DNA of 33,928 bases from JAZLDV01 sp045614925 (GCA_045614925.1 JAZLDV010000137.1:1-33928); one strand, 5' to 3'. Positions 8,540-18,255 are shown, numbered from the stretch's first letter. Notes: generated by a model not told the origin, from the sequence alone. A program made the numbers and translations.

Positions 8540-8548
8540 ATTATACCA
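8540..8548 (-). promoter_or_regulatory. Extended -10 promoter of the AI-2E-family gene
   Basis: Minus strand TG-G-TATAAT, about 24 bases before the ATG, which has a GGAGTG ribosome binding site. The -35 region is only a T-run, so the extended -10 probably carries the promoter. Confidence 0.65.
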
Positions 8549-8562
8549 AAAAAACGTGAAAT

Positions 8563-8583
8563 AAAAAAGATGGTTTCCCATCT
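8563..8583 (-). terminator. Terminator of the priA-thiN operon
   Basis: AGATGG-TTTC-CCATCT hairpin (8568-8583) with a T-tract on the minus strand. It overlaps the thiN stop codon. Confidence 0.8.
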
Positions 8584-9172
8584 AATTTGATTGTATAAAT
8601 AATACAGTTTTATCATTGTTTATAAGTACATAATCTTGTATTATCTGATTAGATACACATAAAGGATCATCAGCTTTTAAACAATATTGATTTAAAGGAT
8701 ATAAACATTCTGATAATGATACAATAGTATCTTCAAAAGAAAAGATAGAAAAATATTTATATCCATCTTTCTTAATATAATGACTACCCTGATTTAATAA
8801 CCTGATTTTATTATATTCATCATAAATAGTTATAGAAATATGTTTATATTTCTTAAGCAAAGCAATAACTGCGAAAAAATGATCTAATCTTTTTTTAGTG
8901 ACTCCATATAAATCTATTTCGTCATATCCTAATTCAATCGCATATTTTATTGCAAGTGCAGTATCAGTATCATCTTTTATAGGAGAATAGATTTTACATT
9001 CATATTCTTTTAATAATTGATGATGTTCAAGTGAATCCATATCTCCTATAACTTGAATAGGTTCTATTCCTTGATTTATAAGATGAACAAGTCCACCATC
9101 TACACCAATATAAGGAATAGTCAAATCTTTAACAGGTCCTGCATCAATACTCGAATAAATACCTATTTTCAT
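8582..9172 (-). CDS. thiN: Thiamine pyrophosphokinase
   Basis: Transfers pyrophosphate from ATP to thiamine to make thiamine diphosphate. At 196 residues it is a typical bacterial ThiN. The catalytic-domain signatures are VDGGLVHL, VIGDMDSL (Mg/ATP site), DDTDTALAIKYA and KRLDHFFAVI (thiamine/dimer region). The common G-A-T-G-G before RLDH reads GVTKK here, a mild departure. The N-terminus is short, beginning directly with the first strand. Its ATG overlaps the rpe stop by four bases (ATGA), so translation is coupled. It is the last gene of the priA operon, the same order (rsgA-rpe-thiN) as in Bacillus. Confidence 0.92.
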   Translation of the reverse strand: MKIGIYSSIDAGPVKDLTIPYIGVDGGLVHLINQGIEPIQVIGDMDSLEHHQLLKEYECKIYSPIKDDTDTALAIKYAIELGYDEIDLYGVTKKRLDHFFAVIALLKKYKHISITIYDEYNKIRLLNQGSHYIKKDGYKYFSIFSFEDTIVSLSECLYPLNQYCLKADDPLCVSNQIIQDYVLINNDKTVLFIQSN

Positions 9173-9813
9173 TTTAAAGATTCAATTGCTTTTTTACGAT
9201 CTTCAGAATTAAATACATAACTTCCTGCTACTAATACATCAGCACCAGCTTCTTTGCATAAAGCACCTGTTTCTTCATTAATTCCACCATCAACTTCAAT
9301 ATAAAAATCATATTGATCTTGTAATACTTTTAATTGTCTGATTTTATCTAAAGCCATTGGCATAAATGATTGACCACCAAATCCAGGTTCTACACTCATA
9401 ACCAATACTAAATCTAAACCATCTAAGAATGGTTCAATAGCACTAACAGGAGTATTTGGTTTAATACTAATTCCTGCATCACAACCCATAGAATGAATAT
9501 AATCAATTAATTCATTAGTTTCTTCAACACTATTCATTGCTTCAACGTGAAAAGTAATTAATGAAGCATTTGCTTTAATAAATTCATCTACATATTTTTT
9601 AGGATCACTGATCATTAAATGAACATCTAAATATAAATCAGTAACTTTAGATAAATCTTTTAAAATACTATAACCAAATGAAATATTTGGAACAAAATGT
9701 CCATCCATAACATCATAATGAATCCAATCAGCTTTACATTCAGTAATTGAATCAATTTCATTTTTTAATTCAGCAAAATTTGCTGATAAAACAGAAGGCG
9801 CAACTTTAATCAT
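9169..9813 (-). CDS. rpe: Ribulose-phosphate 3-epimerase
   Basis: Interconverts ribulose-5-phosphate and xylulose-5-phosphate in the pentose phosphate pathway. The 214 residues form a complete TIM barrel with the family metal-binding and phosphate motifs: PSVLSANFAELKNEI, HYDVMDGHFVPN, DVHLM, FHVEA, VMSVEPGFGGQSF, EVDGGIN and AGSYVF. Its start overlaps the end of rsgA by eight bases and its stop overlaps the thiN start by four, so it is co-translated with both. Confidence 0.96.
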   Translation of the reverse strand: MIKVAPSVLSANFAELKNEIDSITECKADWIHYDVMDGHFVPNISFGYSILKDLSKVTDLYLDVHLMISDPKKYVDEFIKANASLITFHVEAMNSVEETNELIDYIHSMGCDAGISIKPNTPVSAIEPFLDGLDLVLVMSVEPGFGGQSFMPMALDKIRQLKVLQDQYDFYIEVDGGINEETGALCKEAGADVLVAGSYVFNSEDRKKAIESLK

Positions 9814-10681
9814 ACTTTTTCTCCTTTAATTCTTTCGCTTCTTTTAAGAAAGATAAATAATGTTCATATCTTTCTTTTGATATAATACCATCTTCAACAG
9901 CTTCTTTCACTTTACAGTGAGGTTCACTATCATGTAAACAACCTCTAAATTTACAATAAGATGATAATTCTTTAAAATCATGGAAACTTTGTGCAACTTC
10001 AACAGGCTCCATTAATAATTCTAATGAAGAAAAACCTGGAGTATCTGCCACATATCCATCATACATTTCTAATAATTCTACGTGTCTTGTTGTATGTTTT
10101 CCTCTTCCTAATGCTTTAGAAATTTCATTTGTATCAATATTTAGCTTAATATCTAATGCATTTAAAAGACTAGACTTTCCAACACCACTTTGTCCTGTAA
10201 AAACACTTATTTTATCTTTAAATAAGTTTTTAATTTCTTCTATACCTTTTTCTTCCTTTGAACTTACATAATAAACATCATATCCTGCAACTTCATAAGG
10301 CTTCATAATTTCATAAATGTTTTGATCAGCCAAATCCATTTTAGTAATTATAATAATTGGCGAAATATCTAAATGTTCAACTAAAACTAAAAATCTGTCT
10401 AATAACAATGTATTCATTTCAGGTTCTTTACACGAAAAAACAAGAAATGCCTGATCAATATTACAGATTGGAGGTCTAACTAAGAAATTCTTTCTTTCTA
10501 ACAATTTCAAAATATAACCCTCATTTACATTTTCAACACTAAATTCAACATAATCACCAACCAATGGTTTTTGCATATTGTTTCTAAACTTTCCTCTGGC
10601 TTTACATGAATAAATCTGTTCTCCACTCTTTACGTAATAAAATCCAGATAAAGCTTTTAAAATTTGTCCTTTTAATTTCAT
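9806..10681 (-). CDS. rsgA: Small ribosomal subunit biogenesis GTPase RsgA
   Basis: Circularly permuted GTPase that checks late maturation of the 30S subunit and is released on GTP hydrolysis. The 291 residues show an OB-fold N-terminus (about 1-70), then the permuted G motifs in order: ITKMD (G4), GQSGVGKSS (G1), GKHTTRH (G2) and DTPG (G3). A C-terminal zinc knuckle, CKFRGCLHDSEPHC, follows. All diagnostic residues are present. It lies three bases after prkC; in Bacillus RsgA is a phosphorylation target of PrkC, which fits this order. Confidence 0.95.
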   Translation of the reverse strand: MKLKGQILKALSGFYYVKSGEQIYSCKARGKFRNNMQKPLVGDYVEFSVENVNEGYILKLLERKNFLVRPPICNIDQAFLVFSCKEPEMNTLLLDRFLVLVEHLDISPIIIITKMDLADQNIYEIMKPYEVAGYDVYYVSSKEEKGIEEIKNLFKDKISVFTGQSGVGKSSLLNALDIKLNIDTNEISKALGRGKHTTRHVELLEMYDGYVADTPGFSSLELLMEPVEVAQSFHDFKELSSYCKFRGCLHDSEPHCKVKEAVEDGIISKERYEHYLSFLKEAKELKEKKYD

Positions 10682-10684
10682 CTT

Positions 10685-12406
10685 TTATTCTACTACCTCA
10701 GTTTCTTCTTGTGTTGGCTCATCTACAGTAGGTTCTTCAATTATTTCAGGAATCTTATCATAATATTCTAAAACAATCTTCTCACCTTTCTTTTCAACTA
10801 TTGTAAAAGCATCAATAGATTGAGAAACAACAACATCTATTTTCATAGTTTTAATTTCTTCAACAGAAGTTGGAGATTCTTTCACTTTTAACTCAACTTC
10901 AAATCCAGCTTTAGTTAAAATTTCTTCTGCTTTTTTAATATCAGTACCATAAACATTAGGAACTTCTACCTCATAACCTAAAGATACAGTTAAAGTAATA
11001 TTTTTATTTCTGCTATTAGGATCCACTTTTGTTCCAGCATCAATATTTTGATCAATAATAATACCTTCATCAAATTCACTAACTTTTTCTTCAATTTTTA
11101 TAGTAAATCCATCTTCTTTTAATTTTTTTCTAATATCATCTAACTTTTCACCAACATAATCTTCAATAACAATATATCGCCCAGAAGAAACAACAAGTTT
11201 AATTGTATCTCCTTTTTTCACTGCTGATTTTAAAGCTGGTTCAGTACGAATAACTAATCCTTCAATTAATTCATCACTTAATTCATAAATAATATGTTCA
11301 TCAACTTCTAGTTCTGCATTTTCTAAACGAATAATTGCATTATCTTTAGTAAAATTAGTTACATCAGGTAATTCAAATGTTTCAGGTGCTTTTAAAAATA
11401 AAGTATAAATTAAAACAAATACAAAAATCGCTAAAATAGCACTGATTGCAATAATTGATTTTCTAAAATTCTTTTTAGGTTTTTCCAACTCTTCTTTATT
11501 ATCTTCAGATTTAAATAAATCTTTATTTTCTTTTACAATTGTTTTTCCATCATCTACACATTCAAATACAACTTTTTCTTCTTCTTTAATAAGACAAGTC
11601 ATCAGATCCATCATCATATCTTTTGTAGATGCATATCTATCTTTTGTGTTTTTAGCCGTTGAACGAATAATAATATTTTCAACTGCCTGAGGAATTGTTG
11701 GATTAAAATCTCTAATAGAAGGAATTGGATCTCTCATATGCTTTAATGCAATATTTAATGGTGTTTCCCCATTAAAAGGAACTTCACCTTTTAATAATTC
11801 ATACATTAAAATACCAATTGCATACACATCACTTTGACATGATGCTTTTTCTCCTCTGGCAATTTCAGGTGCTAAGTAATGTAAAGATCCTAAAATTGTA
11901 TCTCCTTGAGTCACTTGTGTTAAAGACTGAATTGATGCAATACCAAAGTCAGCAATTTTAACAACACCACTATCAGTAACCATAATATTTTGTGGTTTTA
12001 AATCTCTATGAATAATTCCTAGATTATGAGCAATATTAATTGCACTAACAATCTGTTTAATAATATCAACAGCTTCTACATAATGTAACGCCCCACGCTT
12101 ATGAATCAATTCTTTTAAAGTACATCCTGGAACATATTCCATTGCAATATAATAATTGTCTTTTTCATCACCCACATCATAAATTTCAACAATATTTTTA
12201 TGATGTAATGAGGCAACAGCTCTTGCTTCTCTATGAAAACGAGTAATATGAATTGGGTCATTAATTAAAGAAGAACGCATAATTTTTAAAGCAACAACTC
12301 TATTTAAAATAATATCTTCTGCAAGATAAACATCAGCCATACCACCTTGACCAATAAGTTTAACTAGCTTATATCTATCTGCTATGATCTTATTTAATTC
12401 TCCCAT
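10685..12406 (-). CDS. prkC: PASTA-domain serine/threonine protein kinase PrkC
   Basis: Membrane Ser/Thr kinase that senses muropeptide or lipid II signals and phosphorylates division, wall and translation proteins. The 573 residues are a cytoplasmic Hanks-type kinase domain with glycine loop GQGGMA (19-24), Lys41, HRDLKPQN (133-140), DFG (153-155) and APE (179-181). A charged juxtamembrane linker is followed by one transmembrane helix (about 317-338). The outside part has three PASTA repeats (about 345-412, 413-485, 486-556) and an acidic Glu/Thr/Pro tail. The ATG overlaps the prpC stop by one base (TAATG). The kinase is complete, and pairing with prpC is the standard arrangement. Confidence 0.95.
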   Translation of the reverse strand: MGELNKIIADRYKLVKLIGQGGMADVYLAEDIILNRVVALKIMRSSLINDPIHITRFHREARAVASLHHKNIVEIYDVGDEKDNYYIAMEYVPGCTLKELIHKRGALHYVEAVDIIKQIVSAINIAHNLGIIHRDLKPQNIMVTDSGVVKIADFGIASIQSLTQVTQGDTILGSLHYLAPEIARGEKASCQSDVYAIGILMYELLKGEVPFNGETPLNIALKHMRDPIPSIRDFNPTIPQAVENIIIRSTAKNTKDRYASTKDMMMDLMTCLIKEEEKVVFECVDDGKTIVKENKDLFKSEDNKEELEKPKKNFRKSIIAISAILAIFVFVLIYTLFLKAPETFELPDVTNFTKDNAIIRLENAELEVDEHIIYELSDELIEGLVIRTEPALKSAVKKGDTIKLVVSSGRYIVIEDYVGEKLDDIRKKLKEDGFTIKIEEKVSEFDEGIIIDQNIDAGTKVDPNSRNKNITLTVSLGYEVEVPNVYGTDIKKAEEILTKAGFEVELKVKESPTSVEEIKTMKIDVVVSQSIDAFTIVEKKGEKIVLEYYDKIPEIIEEPTVDEPTQEETEVVE

Positions 12407-13140
12407 TATTGTACGTCTCCTTTATTTTTAATAATTGCAAATCCAATGTTATCATTTCCACCATTTTTAATTGCACTACTCATTAGTTCTTCGCTTAACA
12501 TATTAATATCGTTTTCTTTATTTAAAATCTCTAAAATCTGCTCATCATCTAATGAATTATATAATCCATCTGTACAAATAAGCAAAATACCTTTATCTAA
12601 TTCAATTTCTTTAAATGAAATCTTTAAATTTTCATTTACTCCAACTGCCTGTAATAAAACATTTCTTTTAGGATGATCTTTAGCCGCTTCTTGAGAAATA
12701 GACCCCATTTCTAACAGAGCATTAACTAAAGTATCATCTTTTGTTAATTGAATAATGTTATTATCACAAATATAATAAGCTCTTGAATCACCAATATGAC
12801 AAATATAAGCTTTCTTATTTTTAATTAAAGCAACAACAACTGTTGTTCCCATACCAGTATATTCATCACTTCTAAAACTTTCTTTTCTTACTAATTCACT
12901 TGCTTCATTAATAACAGTTTTAATCCATTCTTCTATCTCAAATTCCTTAAATTCATCATGCATTTCAAATTGATAAGCAATATGTGAAGCAGTCATAAAA
13001 GAAGCAATTTCTCCTGCTTTATGACCACCCATACCATCACACACAACTGCAATTAATTCATCATCTTTAACATATGAACTAATATAATCCTGATTAATTT
13101 TTCTTACATTTCCTATATCAGTTTTAGTTGCGATTTCCAT
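12406..13140 (-). CDS. prpC: PP2C-family serine/threonine phosphatase PrpC
   Basis: Mn/Mg-dependent phosphatase that reverses PrkC phosphorylation. The 244 residues carry the PP2C metal-site motifs VCDGMGGHKAGE, TGMGTTVV, HIGDSRAYY, CTDGLYN and GGNDNIGFAII, with no extra domain, so it is soluble. The ATG at 13140 lies inside the end of rlmN (17-base overlap), and its stop overlaps the prkC start. Kinase and phosphatase should therefore be made in linked amounts. Confidence 0.95.
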   Translation of the reverse strand: MEIATKTDIGNVRKINQDYISSYVKDDELIAVVCDGMGGHKAGEIASFMTASHIAYQFEMHDEFKEFEIEEWIKTVINEASELVRKESFRSDEYTGMGTTVVVALIKNKKAYICHIGDSRAYYICDNNIIQLTKDDTLVNALLEMGSISQEAAKDHPKRNVLLQAVGVNENLKISFKEIELDKGILLICTDGLYNSLDDEQILEILNKENDINMLSEELMSSAIKNGGNDNIGFAIIKNKGDVQ

Positions 13141-14161
13141 TTATTGCCCCTTCTTTCTTTGCACGTAATTGACCACATGCACCGTCAATATCTCTACCAT
13201 GTTCTTTTCTTAATGTCGCATTAATTTTTAATCTTAATAATTCATTTTTAAATGCTTCAACATTATCCGATTGTGAGTAACCATGTTCATCAACTGCATT
13301 ATATGGAATAAGATTAACATATGCATTTAAACCTCTCATATAATGTGCTAATTGTCTTGCATGAGATAAAGAATCATTCACATCTTTTAATAAAATATAT
13401 TCAAATGTTACTCTTCTATTAGTTTTTTGAATATAAGAAGCAACACTTTTTCTTAAAACATCCATAGGATATTTTTTATTAATAGGCATAATTAAATTTC
13501 TCACTTCATCATTAGGTGCATGAAGACTAATAGCAAGATTACTTTGAATACCTTCATTTGCATATTCATCAATCTTGTCACATAATCCACAAGTTGATAA
13601 AGTAATATGTCTAGCACCAATCGCTAAACCTTTAGCATGATTAATAATACGAATAAAATTCATAACATTATCATAATTATCAAATGGTTCACCAGTTCCC
13701 ATAATAACCACATGACTTACTCTATCATCAGTATCCTGCATAACAGATAAAACCTGATTAACCATTTCTCCTGGTGTTAAATCTCTTTGTTTTTTCAACA
13801 ATCCACTCGCACAGAATTTACATCCCATGTTGCATCCTAACTGGCTAGTTACACATAAACTCTTACCATATTCATGAATCATTAAAACAGCTTCAATTAA
13901 TCCACCATCATTTAATTCAAATAAATATTTAATTGTTCCATCCTTAGATACTTGTTTTTCTGCAATTTTTAATGGACCAATCAAAAAATGTTCTTTTAAT
14001 TTATTTCTTAAATCTAAAGAAATATTTTTCATATCATCAAAATTATGAACATTATGACGATAAATCCATTCAAATACCTGAGTTGCTCTAAATTTCTTTT
14101 CACCCATTTCTAAAAACAATTCAATTAATTGTTCCTGAGTGTAATCATATATCATTTTCAT
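13124..14161 (-). CDS. rlmN: Dual-specificity 23S rRNA (A2503-C2) / tRNA (A37-C2) methyltransferase RlmN
   Basis: Radical-SAM methyltransferase acting on A2503 of 23S rRNA and A37 of some tRNAs. The 345 residues contain the cluster motif CNMGCKFC (Cys110, Cys114, Cys117) and the catalytic C-terminal Cys of GACGQL (about 329) that forms the methylated-cysteine intermediate. Also present are MGTGEPFDNYDNV and LAISLHAPND, typical of RlmN. Nothing suggests the Cfr resistance variant; context and motifs fit RlmN. It lies between rsmB and prpC as in Bacillus. Confidence 0.95.
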   Translation of the reverse strand: MKMIYDYTQEQLIELFLEMGEKKFRATQVFEWIYRHNVHNFDDMKNISLDLRNKLKEHFLIGPLKIAEKQVSKDGTIKYLFELNDGGLIEAVLMIHEYGKSLCVTSQLGCNMGCKFCASGLLKKQRDLTPGEMVNQVLSVMQDTDDRVSHVVIMGTGEPFDNYDNVMNFIRIINHAKGLAIGARHITLSTCGLCDKIDEYANEGIQSNLAISLHAPNDEVRNLIMPINKKYPMDVLRKSVASYIQKTNRRVTFEYILLKDVNDSLSHARQLAHYMRGLNAYVNLIPYNAVDEHGYSQSDNVEAFKNELLRLKINATLRKEHGRDIDGACGQLRAKKEGAINGNRN

Positions 14162-14165
14162 ATTC

Positions 14166-15410
14166 TCATTCCTTTTCTAATAAACACATATAAAATCCAT
14201 CACTATGGTATTCATAAGGTAAAATTGTTTTTTCTTTAACAATTTTCATATCTTTATGCTTATTGATAAAATTTAATACTTGTTTTTCATTTTCCTTTTT
14301 ATTTATAGTACAAGTACTATAAACCATCTTACCATTATTTTTAAGTAAAACATATGCATTTTCTAATAATTCTTCTTGAATTTTAATAATTTCATCCATT
14401 GCAGAAGAATCATGATATTTAATTTCAGGTTTTCTTGATAAAACACCAAATCCACTACATGGAGCATCCAATAAAATTTTATCAAAAGTTTTTTCTTCAT
14501 ATAATTCATTTAAGCAAGTAGAATCATGAGCTTTCATATGAACAATATCAATACCTAATCTTTGCATTTGTGCATTCACTAATGGTACTTTATGCTCATA
14601 TAAATCATAAGCATCAATACGTCCTTTGTTATTCATTAACTGTGCTAAATGACTTGTTTTACTTCCTGGAGCAGCACACATATCTAATACATATTCATTT
14701 TCTTTTGGATCAAGTAATCTTGCAACTAACTGACTAGATTCATCCTGAATTGTCACTTTACCTTCTTTAAAATAATCAGTATGAGCGATATTAGCTCCTT
14801 CATAGTAAAATGCATCCTCACTTAATTCTCCAGCTTTAAAAGATGTATCTTTTAATAATTCTTCTTTAGATATCTTTAAAGTATTAATTCTTCCTGTTTT
14901 ATTAGGAATTTCATTATTTGCAAAACATATTTTCTCTGTTTTTTCTTTTCCATATTGCTTCACAAACATTTTAACCATCCATAATGGATGACTTGTTTCA
15001 ATAGATAAACGTTCTTCAAAAGATAAATCATCTAATGAACGAGTTGTATTAACTCCCTGATTTAAAACTGCATTAATATATTGAGCAGTTCTTATTCCTT
15101 TTTTCTTCTTAGCTAGATTTACAGCTTCATTAACAATAGCATAATGAGGAATATTCATAAAATGTATCTGATATAAACTCATAAGCAATAACATCTTTTC
15201 ATATGTTTTTACTCTTCCTTTAATTAATGGTTCTAGCTGATATTGAAGATACAGCATATGTGATACAGTTCCATAAACAACTCTTGTAATAAAATCTTTT
15301 TCATTTCTATTTAATTCATATTTATCAAAATATGAATTAATAGTCAGATTCAGATAACTTCCTTCCTGTTTATATTTTAATAATATTTCTAAAGCTATTT
15401 TTCTTTCCAT
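14166..15410 (-). CDS. rsmB: 16S rRNA (cytosine-967-C5)-methyltransferase RsmB
   Basis: SAM-dependent m5C methyltransferase of 16S rRNA. The 414 residues begin with a NusB-like RNA-binding domain (about 1-130; KERKIALEILLKY-type start, then ITRVVYGTV). The Rossmann methyltransferase domain follows with the SAM site VLDMCAAPGSKTSHLAQLM, the motif IV catalytic DAPCSGFGVLSRKPEIK and the motif VI cysteine STCTINKKENE. Both catalytic cysteines of the m5C family are present. It is packed between priA and rlmN with gaps of two to four bases. def and fmt, which sit between priA and rsmB in Bacillus, are absent. Confidence 0.94.
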   Translation of the reverse strand: MERKIALEILLKYKQEGSYLNLTINSYFDKYELNRNEKDFITRVVYGTVSHMLYLQYQLEPLIKGRVKTYEKMLLLMSLYQIHFMNIPHYAIVNEAVNLAKKKKGIRTAQYINAVLNQGVNTTRSLDDLSFEERLSIETSHPLWMVKMFVKQYGKEKTEKICFANNEIPNKTGRINTLKISKEELLKDTSFKAGELSEDAFYYEGANIAHTDYFKEGKVTIQDESSQLVARLLDPKENEYVLDMCAAPGSKTSHLAQLMNNKGRIDAYDLYEHKVPLVNAQMQRLGIDIVHMKAHDSTCLNELYEEKTFDKILLDAPCSGFGVLSRKPEIKYHDSSAMDEIIKIQEELLENAYVLLKNNGKMVYSTCTINKKENEKQVLNFINKHKDMKIVKEKTILPYEYHSDGFYMCLLEKE

Positions 15411-15412
15411 AA

Positions 15413-17599
15413 TTATATTTGAGAATATGGATTAAAATCACATATTACTCTTACCTTTCCATTTTGTTTTTTATTATAATAATCGCTCATATAACTTATT
15501 CTATCATAAATATCACGATTTTCCTTAAATTTTAATAATATACGCATTCTATACACATCATTTAACTTATAAATCATACTTTGAGCAGGTCCATATATTC
15601 TAACATGAGATAAATGTTCATCAAAATATTTTTTTATATGTTGTGCACTCATTTTAAGCATTTGTTCATTTTTAGATTCTATTATAATTGAAGCAAGATG
15701 ACAAAAAGGCGGATATAACAATTTTTGTCTATATTGCATTTCTAATTCATAAAACTTTTTATAATCATGTAAAACAACACTCTCAATTGCATAATGATGT
15801 GGATTATATGTCTGTATAACAACCTTACCTTCTTTTTTACCTCTTCCACTTCTTCCAGCAACTTGACACAATAACTGAAATGTTCTCTCACTTGATCTAA
15901 AATCAGGTATATTTAAACTTAAGTCAGCATTTAATACACCAACAAAAGTCACATTTTCAAAATCCAATCCTTTTGCAATCATTTGCGTACCTAACAATAT
16001 ATTTGCTTCTTTATTTTTAAATGCATTCAATAACTTAGAGTGAGCATTCTTATTACGTGTTGTATCAACATCATAACGAATCACTTTAGCATTTTGAAAT
16101 AATGTCTGTATTTCTTCTTCTATCCTTTGTGTTCCTGTTCCTGTTATTCTTAATTTTTGTGATCCACAAGTTGGACAGGTTTTTGTATAAGGTAAAGAAT
16201 AATCACAATAATGACATCTCATACTATTTGTATCTTTATGATATGTTAAAGTTACATCACAATGTGGACATGTAATCACACTAGAACAATCTAAGCATTG
16301 AACATATGAAGAATAGCCTCTTTTATTTAAAAGAAGCATAACTTGTTCCCCTTTATCTATTGTATCTTGAATATTTTGTTTCATAACAGAAGAAAATAAA
16401 GAATAATTTTTATTTTTAACTTCTTCAATCATATCAACAACTTCAATTTGTGGAAGTGGCTTTTTATTAATACGCTCATATAATTCATATAAATCATATA
16501 TTCCTTTTTTTGCCCTAGAATAACTTTCTAATGAAGGAGTCGCACTTCCTAATACAACTGAGGCATTATGTCTGTTTGCTCTTATTTTAGCAATAGTATG
16601 AGTATAGTAACGAGGTGTTGATTCTTGTTTATATGATGAATCATGTTCTTCATCTAATATAATTAAACCTATATTTTCAATAGGTGCAAAGATTGCAGAA
16701 CGTGCTCCCACAACAATATTAACTTCCTGTCTTTTCATTCTTCGATATTCATCATATCTTTCACCTTGAGATAATCGTGAATGTAAAATAGCAACTGTTT
16801 CTCCAAATCTTCTTTTAAACTGTTCTACCATCATCGGTGTTAAAGATATTTCCGGAACAAGCATAATGACTTTTTTATTTTGTTTTAAAGTTCTTTTTGC
16901 AAGTTCAAGATAAACTTCTGTCTTTCCAGAACCTGTTACACCATGTATCAAAGATACACGATTCACTTTAGAAGAAATTTTATCACATGTATCTAATTGC
17001 TTATCTGTTAAAACGACATGCTGATCTTCTTTTTTAAATTCAGCTGGATTTCTGTAAACTTCTTTATCTATGATTTCAATAATATTCTGATTAACTAATT
17101 CTTTAATAACACTTCTACTATAAGGTATATCTTTGATTAAAGTATCACTATGTTCTTTCATATATAAAAAGCATTCATTTTGTTTTTTTGTTTTTGCTAG
17201 CTTATTATTTATTATATGAAATCCCTTTTCAACTTTAATATTTGTTTTTTTAGATGAAGATGGTTTTAACGAAGAAGGGAGCATAGCTTGTAAACAGGCA
17301 ATACGTGGACTCATTGTCATTTTTGATAATTGAACAGACAAATTAACAAGCTCATTATTCAACAAAGGCTCCTCATCAATCACTTCATCAATAAACTTAT
17401 AAACAAAACCATCTCTTTGATTTAACTCTTCATGAGATAATGATGTATATTGTACACTTTCAACATATCCTATTAATTTTTGATATTTAAATGACACGTA
17501 TACTCTTACCCCACACATAATTTCTTCATATGATAGATATGAAAAAGTCGTATCTAGCTTATGTACAGGATGTTCTACTAAAATATTAACAATATACAT
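15413..17599 (-). CDS. priA: Primosomal replication restart helicase PriA
   Basis: 3'-to-5' DNA helicase that recognises stalled forks and reloads the replicative helicase. The 728 residues comprise an N-terminal DNA-binding domain, Walker A GVTGSGKT (220-227), DEEHD box (316-320), GSATPSLES and the zinc-binding cysteine cluster with eight cysteines in CLDCSSVITCPHC, CHYCDY and CPTCGS. The late helicase motifs are TQMIAKGLDFENVTFVGVL and QVAGRSGRG. The ATG follows GAGGTGAT. It is the first gene after the gmk terminator and has an extended -10 upstream. Confidence 0.95.
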   Translation of the reverse strand: MYIVNILVEHPVHKLDTTFSYLSYEEIMCGVRVYVSFKYQKLIGYVESVQYTSLSHEELNQRDGFVYKFIDEVIDEEPLLNNELVNLSVQLSKMTMSPRIACLQAMLPSSLKPSSSKKTNIKVEKGFHIINNKLAKTKKQNECFLYMKEHSDTLIKDIPYSRSVIKELVNQNIIEIIDKEVYRNPAEFKKEDQHVVLTDKQLDTCDKISSKVNRVSLIHGVTGSGKTEVYLELAKRTLKQNKKVIMLVPEISLTPMMVEQFKRRFGETVAILHSRLSQGERYDEYRRMKRQEVNIVVGARSAIFAPIENIGLIILDEEHDSSYKQESTPRYYTHTIAKIRANRHNASVVLGSATPSLESYSRAKKGIYDLYELYERINKKPLPQIEVVDMIEEVKNKNYSLFSSVMKQNIQDTIDKGEQVMLLLNKRGYSSYVQCLDCSSVITCPHCDVTLTYHKDTNSMRCHYCDYSLPYTKTCPTCGSQKLRITGTGTQRIEEEIQTLFQNAKVIRYDVDTTRNKNAHSKLLNAFKNKEANILLGTQMIAKGLDFENVTFVGVLNADLSLNIPDFRSSERTFQLLCQVAGRSGRGKKEGKVVIQTYNPHHYAIESVVLHDYKKFYELEMQYRQKLLYPPFCHLASIIIESKNEQMLKMSAQHIKKYFDEHLSHVRIYGPAQSMIYKLNDVYRMRILLKFKENRDIYDRISYMSDYYNKKQNGKVRVICDFNPYSQI

Positions 17600-17622
17600 T
17601 TTATCACCTCAAATCCATAGTT

Positions 17623-17631
17623 ATTTTACCA
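17623..17631 (-). promoter_or_regulatory. Extended -10 promoter candidate for priA
   Basis: Minus strand TG-G-TAAAAT lies about 24 bases before the priA ATG, just below the gmk terminator. No -35 match is seen. It is a plausible secondary start for the priA-thiN genes. Confidence 0.45.
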
Positions 17632-17635
17632 CAAA

Positions 17636-17659
17636 AGAAAAGGATACGCTCGTATCCTT
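17636..17659 (-). terminator. Terminator after gmk, before priA
   Basis: AAGGATACG / CGTATCCTT inverted repeat (17640-17659) beginning at the gmk stop, followed on the minus strand by TTCTTTT. The T-tract is interrupted, so read-through into priA is likely. Confidence 0.7.
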
Positions 17660-18218
17660 ATGAATTTTCTCTAATTATTTTAGCGATTTGTGAAGCAGTT
17701 TCTAATACAGTTTCATTAACTACAACATACTTATAATGAGAACGTGTAGCCATTTCTTTTTCTGCTTTTTCTAGACGTTCACGTACAACAGATTCTTCTT
17801 CTGTACGACGCCCTCTTATACGTCTTTCTAATTCTTCTAATGAAGGAGGTACAATGAAAATAGTTAATGCATCAGGACGTTTTTCCATAACTTGTAATGC
17901 GCCTTGAATTTCAATTTCTAATACAACATTTTTTCCTTCTTCTAACAATTTATCTACATAGAATTGTGGTGTCCCATAATAATTTCCAACAAATTGTGCA
18001 TATTCTAAAAGTTCACCTTTTTCTATCTTATCTTTAAATTCATCAACTTCAACAAAGAAATAATCAATACCTTCTTTTTCTGCTGGTCTAGGTTTTCTCG
18101 TTGTCATCGAGATAGAATAACATAAATTTAATGATTCATCTTTAAATAACTCTTCTCTTACAGTTCCTTTACCTACACCACTAGGTCCACTTAAAATGAT
18201 TAAAGTCCCCTTTTTCAT
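17658..18218 (-). CDS. gmk: Guanylate kinase
   Basis: Phosphorylates GMP to GDP with ATP. The 186 residues have the P-loop GPSGVGKGT near the N-terminus, the GMP-binding SISMTTRKPRPAEKEGIDYFFV and the lid region RRIRGRRTEEESVVRERL. Length is normal. The ATG at 18218 follows an AAGGATGG-type ribosome binding site. A strong promoter (TTGACA-17-TAAAAT) lies in the divergent gap with rqcH. rpoZ and coaBC, usual followers of gmk, are not here. Confidence 0.96.
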   Translation of the reverse strand: MKKGTLIILSGPSGVGKGTVREELFKDESLNLCYSISMTTRKPRPAEKEGIDYFFVEVDEFKDKIEKGELLEYAQFVGNYYGTPQFYVDKLLEEGKNVVLEIEIQGALQVMEKRPDALTIFIVPPSLEELERRIRGRRTEEESVVRERLEKAEKEMATRSHYKYVVVNETVLETASQIAKIIRENS

Positions 18219-18255
18219 ATTTACACCATCCTTAATATCCCTGATTATTTATTTA

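Noticed and set aside
8500..9200. TPP riboswitch near thiN
   Set aside because: thiN starts by overlapping rpe, leaving no leader, and no THI-box-like conserved segment was seen.
13124..14161. Cfr-type antibiotic resistance methyltransferase
   Set aside because: Operon position and sequence style fit housekeeping RlmN; no mobile element or resistance context.
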